Positions 44,842-47,907 of a stretch of DNA of 47,907 nucleotides are shown piece after piece. The notes below the pieces were generated by a model. It saw only the letters and a program-made list of their open reading frames with translations, was not told where the DNA came from and ran no database searches. A program made the position numbers and the translations under genes. Source of the DNA: an uncultured Eubacteriales bacterium. Its GTDB lineage: Bacteria; Bacillota; Clostridia; Christensenellales; Aristaeellaceae. The stretch covers positions 1 to 47,907 of the forward strand of contig CACYGB010000008.1 of NCBI GenBank assembly GCA_902773895.1, read 5' to 3'. Each line of letters starts with the position of its first letter. The stretch's first letter is position 1.

Positions 44842-45663
44842 TCAGCCCACCAGCGCGCCGCCGCTTAAGGAGCGGGTGATCTGCCTGCGCAGCGCCAGGA
44901 ACAGCACGGCCGCCGGTACCATGGCCACGGCGGAGGCGGCCAGCACCATCTCGTAATTGGTGCCTTCGATGGTGGTCAGCATGGTGATGCCCACCTGCAC
45001 GGTGCGCATGGCGTTGGTGTTGGTGACCAGCAGCGGCCACAGGTACGCGTTCCACTGGGCGATGAAGCTTTGCAGGAACAGGGTGGCCAGCGCGGGCATG
45101 CACAGCGGCGTCAGGATGGAAACGATGAAGCGCATATCGCCGCAGCCGTCCATCAGTGCGGCTTCCCGCAGGGGCCGGGGCGACATCATGAACTGCTGCC
45201 GCAGCATGAACATCTGCGATGCGCCCACAAACGACACGATGCCCATGCCCAGGTAGGTGTCCAGCAGGCCCAGGCGGGAAACGGTCTGGTAATTGGTGAT
45301 GATCACCGTATCGGCGGGCAGCATCATGGTGCCCAGCAGCAGGAAGAACAGGGTTTTTTTCCCCCGGAAATCAAAGAACACGAAGGCATAGGCCGCAAAA
45401 ACGGCAAGGACCAGGCGAATGACGGTGCTGGAGGCCGCCACGATGAAGGAATTGAGGAAGTAGCGGAGCATGGGCACCTGGGTGAAAACGGCGCGGAAAT
45501 TGTCGGTGTGCAGGAAGGACGCAGGCAGCACGGTGGGCGGATAGGCGATGAACTCCGCCGGCGTTTTGAACGCGCCCATCAGCCCGTAAAAAACGGGAAA
45601 AAGCACCAGGCATCCCAACAGGATGCACAGCAGGGTCAGGCCGGTGTCGCGGATGCGTTTCAT
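44842..45663 (-). CDS. CUT1-type ABC permease (UgpE-like)
   Basis: 273 residues from the ATG at 45663, overlapping the preceding gene by 4 bases. Six membrane segments and the coupling-loop EAA motif REAALMDGCGDMRFIVSILTPL (near 190-210) match carbohydrate uptake family 1 permeases. The N-terminus resembles UgpE/MalG (GLTLLCILLGCLVLFPVFYGLMGAF). It forms the pore with the UgpA-like partner. No ATPase gene is in the operon. Confidence 0.92.
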   Translation of the reverse strand: MKRIRDTGLTLLCILLGCLVLFPVFYGLMGAFKTPAEFIAYPPTVLPASFLHTDNFRAVFTQVPMLRYFLNSFIVAASSTVIRLVLAVFAAYAFVFFDFRGKKTLFFLLLGTMMLPADTVIITNYQTVSRLGLLDTYLGMGIVSFVGASQMFMLRQQFMMSPRPLREAALMDGCGDMRFIVSILTPLCMPALATLFLQSFIAQWNAYLWPLLVTNTNAMRTVQVGITMLTTIEGTNYEMVLAASAVAMVPAAVLFLALRRQITRSLSGGALVG

Positions 45664-46526
45664 TGGTAATGCACCCGCTTTCTTTCCATCAGGAACAGGA
45701 TCAGCGTGCAGGTCAGCGTCAGCAGGAAGGTGACGATGCTGACGCACGCCGCCAGGCTGTAATTGGCCGAGGAGTATCCGGCGGTGTACATCAGGTAGAT
45801 CATGGTCAGGGTGGAACGGGACGGGCCGCCCTGGGTCAGAATCAGGATGGGGCCGCTGGTCATCATGGCCTGGATCATGTTGGTGCACAGCACGTACAGC
45901 ACGGTGGGGGAGATCAGGGGCAGCTGAATGGCAAACAGGGTGCGGAATTTGCCCGCGCCGTCCAGCTCCGCGCTGCCCAGGATGTCCGGCGGGATGGAGC
46001 GGAAGGCGGACAGGAACAAAAGGAAATTGAACCCGATCCCCATCCACACCGTCAGCATCAGGATGCCGGCCATGGCGGTGTGCCGGTCCTCGTACCAGCC
46101 GATGTTCAGCCCCAGCACGTAATTGAGGTAGCCGACGGAGGGGTTCAGCAGCACCTTGAACACCAGCGTGATGGACGCCATCGACACGGCCATGGGCAGC
46201 GTCAGCATGGTTTCGTACACCGTGTGCCCCCGGCGGACGGGCGCGCACAGAAACGCCAGGAAAACGGTGATCACCAAAGTGACGGGCACGTTGATCAGGG
46301 CCAGACGCAGGGTGTTCCCCAGGGCGATGGAAAATTCCCGCCGGGAAAAGAGATAGCGGTAATTTTCCCAGCCGGCAAACCCGGTGATTTCACCCCGGAA
46401 ATTGACGTTGGACACGCTTTGCGCCGCCGTTTTCAAAAACGGATAATAAACGAATCCAACGGCGAAAACCACCATAGGCAGCAGGAACAGGTACGGCTTC
46501 GCCGCTTTTTTGACGCGTTCGGACAA
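45660..46526 (-). CDS. CUT1-type ABC permease (UgpA-like)
   Basis: 288 residues from a TTG at 46526, which lies after AGGAGG and a T run. Six membrane segments and the EAA loop ILGSAELDGAGKFRTLFAIQLPLISPT (near 180-205) are typical of UgpA/MalF partners. The N-terminus is short (MSERVKKAAKPYLFLLPMVVF). It is the first gene behind the FMN riboswitch, whose terminator hairpin includes its ribosome binding site. Confidence 0.92.
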   Translation of the reverse strand: MSERVKKAAKPYLFLLPMVVFAVGFVYYPFLKTAAQSVSNVNFRGEITGFAGWENYRYLFSRREFSIALGNTLRLALINVPVTLVITVFLAFLCAPVRRGHTVYETMLTLPMAVSMASITLVFKVLLNPSVGYLNYVLGLNIGWYEDRHTAMAGILMLTVWMGIGFNFLLFLSAFRSIPPDILGSAELDGAGKFRTLFAIQLPLISPTVLYVLCTNMIQAMMTSGPILILTQGGPSRSTLTMIYLMYTAGYSSANYSLAACVSIVTFLLTLTCTLILFLMERKRVHYQ

Positions 46527-46558
46527 GAAAAAACCTCCTGAAAAGAGCCTTCAGGAGG
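46527..46558 (-). terminator. FMN riboswitch terminator that also covers the ribosome binding site
   Basis: On the minus strand the arms 46558-46550 (CCTCCTGAA) and 46542-46534 (TTCAGGAGG) pair, followed by a run of T. The 3' arm holds the AGGAGG for the TTG start at 46526, so the same hairpin can stop transcription and block translation. Confidence 0.85.
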
Positions 46559-46577
46559 AAACAAGCAAAGAGCGGTT

Positions 46578-46687
46578 TTCTTCTTCCATCCAGACTGTAC
46601 TGTCGGCTCCGGAATCGGACCGGATCGGCCTTTCGGCTCGCGGGCTATACCGCCGGTAGGGAATTGCACCCTGCCCTGAAGAACTCT
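46578..46687 (-). promoter_or_regulatory. FMN riboswitch (RFN element)
   Basis: Read on the minus strand, the conserved RFN core is present: CAGGGCAGGGTGCAATTCCC, then ACCGGCGGTA, GCCCGCGAGC, CCGATTCCGGAGCCGACAGT and CAGTCTGGATGG, with an outer stem CTTC/GAAG. FMN binding would favour the terminator downstream, lowering expression of the UgpA/UgpE/UgpB/TIM-barrel operon when flavin is plentiful. Confidence 0.95.
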
Positions 46688-46707
46688 TGTCTATTCGATT
46701 CGTCCCC

Positions 46708-46736
46708 ATTATAGTGCGCTGCGCGGCGCGTGTCAA
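46708..46736 (-). promoter_or_regulatory. Consensus promoter of the FMN-controlled operon
   Basis: On the minus strand TTGACA (46736-46731) and TATAAT (46713-46708), 17-base GC-rich spacer: an exact consensus promoter about 20 bases before the aptamer. Confidence 0.93.
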
Positions 46737-46840
46737 TACGCCGGGGCGGGATTTTTTTCGCTGGCTCAATTTTGCCTGCCGTTTTCATTTTTCGTTCAAA
46801 AACACCTAAGGAAAGTCACAATATTGTCAGGTTTGATTGA

Positions 46841-46869
46841 TTGACCGGCCCGGAAAGCTGTGGTATAAT
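46841..46869 (+). promoter_or_regulatory. Promoter of pckA
   Basis: TTGACC (46841-46846) and TATAAT (46864-46869), 17-base spacer; leader of about 78 bases. It diverges from the FMN-controlled operon. Confidence 0.88.
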
Positions 46870-46953
46870 GTAATTGGTTGAAGTTGGGCTTTTCCCGCTT
46901 CAACGGAAGAAATCATTGATCCCACTACATTTTCAGAAAAGGGGTTTGGAAAC

Positions 46954-47907
46954 ATGGCAAAGATCGATTTGACCAAGTACGGCATTACCGGCACCAAGGA
47001 GATCGTATACAATCCTTCCTACGAACAGCTGTTCCGGGATGAGACGGATCCTTCTCTGGAGGGATTCGACAAGGGCCAGGTCAGCGAGCTGGGCGCCGTC
47101 AACGTGATGACGGGCGTGTACACCGGCCGCTCCCCCAAAGATAAATACATCGTCATGGATGAAAACAGCAAGGACACCGTGTGGTGGACCAGCGACGAAT
47201 ACAAGAACGACAACCATCCCATGACCCAGGAAACCTGGAAGATCGTGAAGGAACTGGCCCAGAAGGAACTGAGCGGCAAAAAGCTGTACGTGGTGGACGC
47301 GTTCTGCGGCGCCAACAAGGATTCCCGCATGGCCGTGCGTTTCATGATGGAAGTGGCCTGGCAGGCCCATTTCGTGCGCAACATGTTCATCAAGCCCACC
47401 GCCGAGGAAGAAGCTGCCTTTGAGCCCGATTTCATCGTGTACACCGCGTCCAAGGCCAAGTGCGAACAGTACAAGGAACTGGGCCTGAACAGCGAAACCG
47501 TGGTGGCCTTCAACGTTACCAGCCGGGAGCAGGTGATCCTGAACACCTGGTACGGCGGCGAAATGAAGAAGGGCATGTTCTCCATGATGAACTATTACCT
47601 GCCCCTGAAGGGCATGGCGTCCATGCACTGCTCCGCCAACACCGATATGGAAGGCAAGAACACTGCCATCTTCTTCGGCCTGTCCGGCACCGGCAAAACC
47701 ACCCTGTCCACCGACCCCAAACGCCTGCTGATCGGCGACGACGAGCACGGCTGGGACGACAACGGCGTGTTCAACTTTGAAGGCGGCTGCTACGCCAAGG
47801 TGATCAACCTGGATAAGGACAGCGAGCCCGACATCTACAACGCCATCCGCCGGGACGCCCTGCTGGAGAACGTGACGCTGGACGAAAACGGCAAGATCGA
47901 CTTTGCC
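46954..47907 (+). CDS. pckA: ATP-type phosphoenolpyruvate carboxykinase, N-terminal part (partial)
   Basis: Open from the ATG at 46954 to the window end (318 codons, normal full length about 530). The sequence starts [20 protein letters not shown], has [15 protein letters not shown] (oxaloacetate-binding Arg), [13 protein letters not shown], and the kinase-1a loop [14 protein letters not shown], followed by [24 protein letters not shown], all hallmarks of ATP-dependent PEPCK. It interconverts oxaloacetate and PEP. An AAGGGG lies before the start. Confidence 0.97.
   Translation, partial: MAKIDLTKYGITGTKEIVYNPSYEQLFRDETDPSLEGFDKGQVSELGAVNVMTGVYTGRSPKDKYIVMDENSKDTVWWTSDEYKNDNHPMTQETWKIVKELAQKELSGKKLYVVDAFCGANKDSRMAVRFMMEVAWQAHFVRNMFIKPTAEEEAAFEPDFIVYTASKAKCEQYKELGLNSETVVAFNVTSREQVILNTWYGGEMKKGMFSMMNYYLPLKGMASMHCSANTDMEGKNTAIFFGLSGTGKTTLSTDPKRLLIGDDEHGWDDNGVFNFEGGCYAKVINLDKDSEPDIYNAIRRDALLENVTLDENGKIDFA

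Overview
The window looks like a piece of a GC-rich Bacillota chromosome of class Clostridia, possibly Christensenellales or a related gut lineage. The order is tentative and rests only on gene content and style. Pointers are a T-box, SAM-I and FMN riboswitches, a BMP-type nucleoside ABC operon, a split ThrE exporter, an ECF sigma/anti-sigma pair, strong AGGAGG ribosome binding sites, and what reads as a decayed spo0A. No rRNA, tRNA, CRISPR array, transposase or integrase was found.

Layout. 1-1494: the end of tsf, then pyrH and a small DUF5655-like gene. 1533-15292: a compact phage cassette, all on the minus strand. Read in its own direction it runs: small packaging protein, large terminase, portal, scaffold, P22-like coat, head-tail connectors, tail tube, G/GT chaperones with a -1 slippery site, a very short tape measure, tail tip, a fibre broken by a frameshift, endolysin, coiled-coil membrane protein, holin. 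It has no integrase, repressor or replication genes and abuts host genes at both ends, so it may be a domesticated or gene-transfer-agent-like element. 15402-16752: truA with its own promoter and a coupled gene of unknown function. 16789-24571: a BMP/NupOPQ-type nucleoside import operon, followed by a second, separately promoted ATPase-permease pair whose ATPase has lost key catalytic residues. 24575-27172: a TraB/GumN-like lipoprotein, then an ECF sigma factor and its likely membrane anti-sigma factor. 27255-29554: the two halves of a ThrE exporter, then a spo0A remnant and a frameshifted LysM gene. 29596-33631 (minus): GNAT, YigZ/IMPACT, tyrS and an aminotransferase, the last two behind a T-box. 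33660-37630: glpK; metK behind a SAM-I riboswitch; a SAM-dependent methyltransferase. 37734-41388 (minus): radical SAM protein, HAD hydrolase, CBS-type Mn pyrophosphatase. 41413-42541: a DUF362 gene. 42601-46736 (minus): two CUT1-type permeases, a UgpB-like binding protein and a TIM-barrel enzyme behind a consensus promoter and an FMN riboswitch. 46841-end: start of pckA.

The most novel candidate is the FMN-riboswitch-controlled CUT1 transporter operon. It carries no ATPase, and I know of no flavin importer of that family. The next most interesting are the phage cassette, the degenerate nucleoside-transporter half and the sporulation-gene remnants. Several single-base frameshifts (spo0A remnant, LysM gene) could be sequence errors and should be checked against raw reads.
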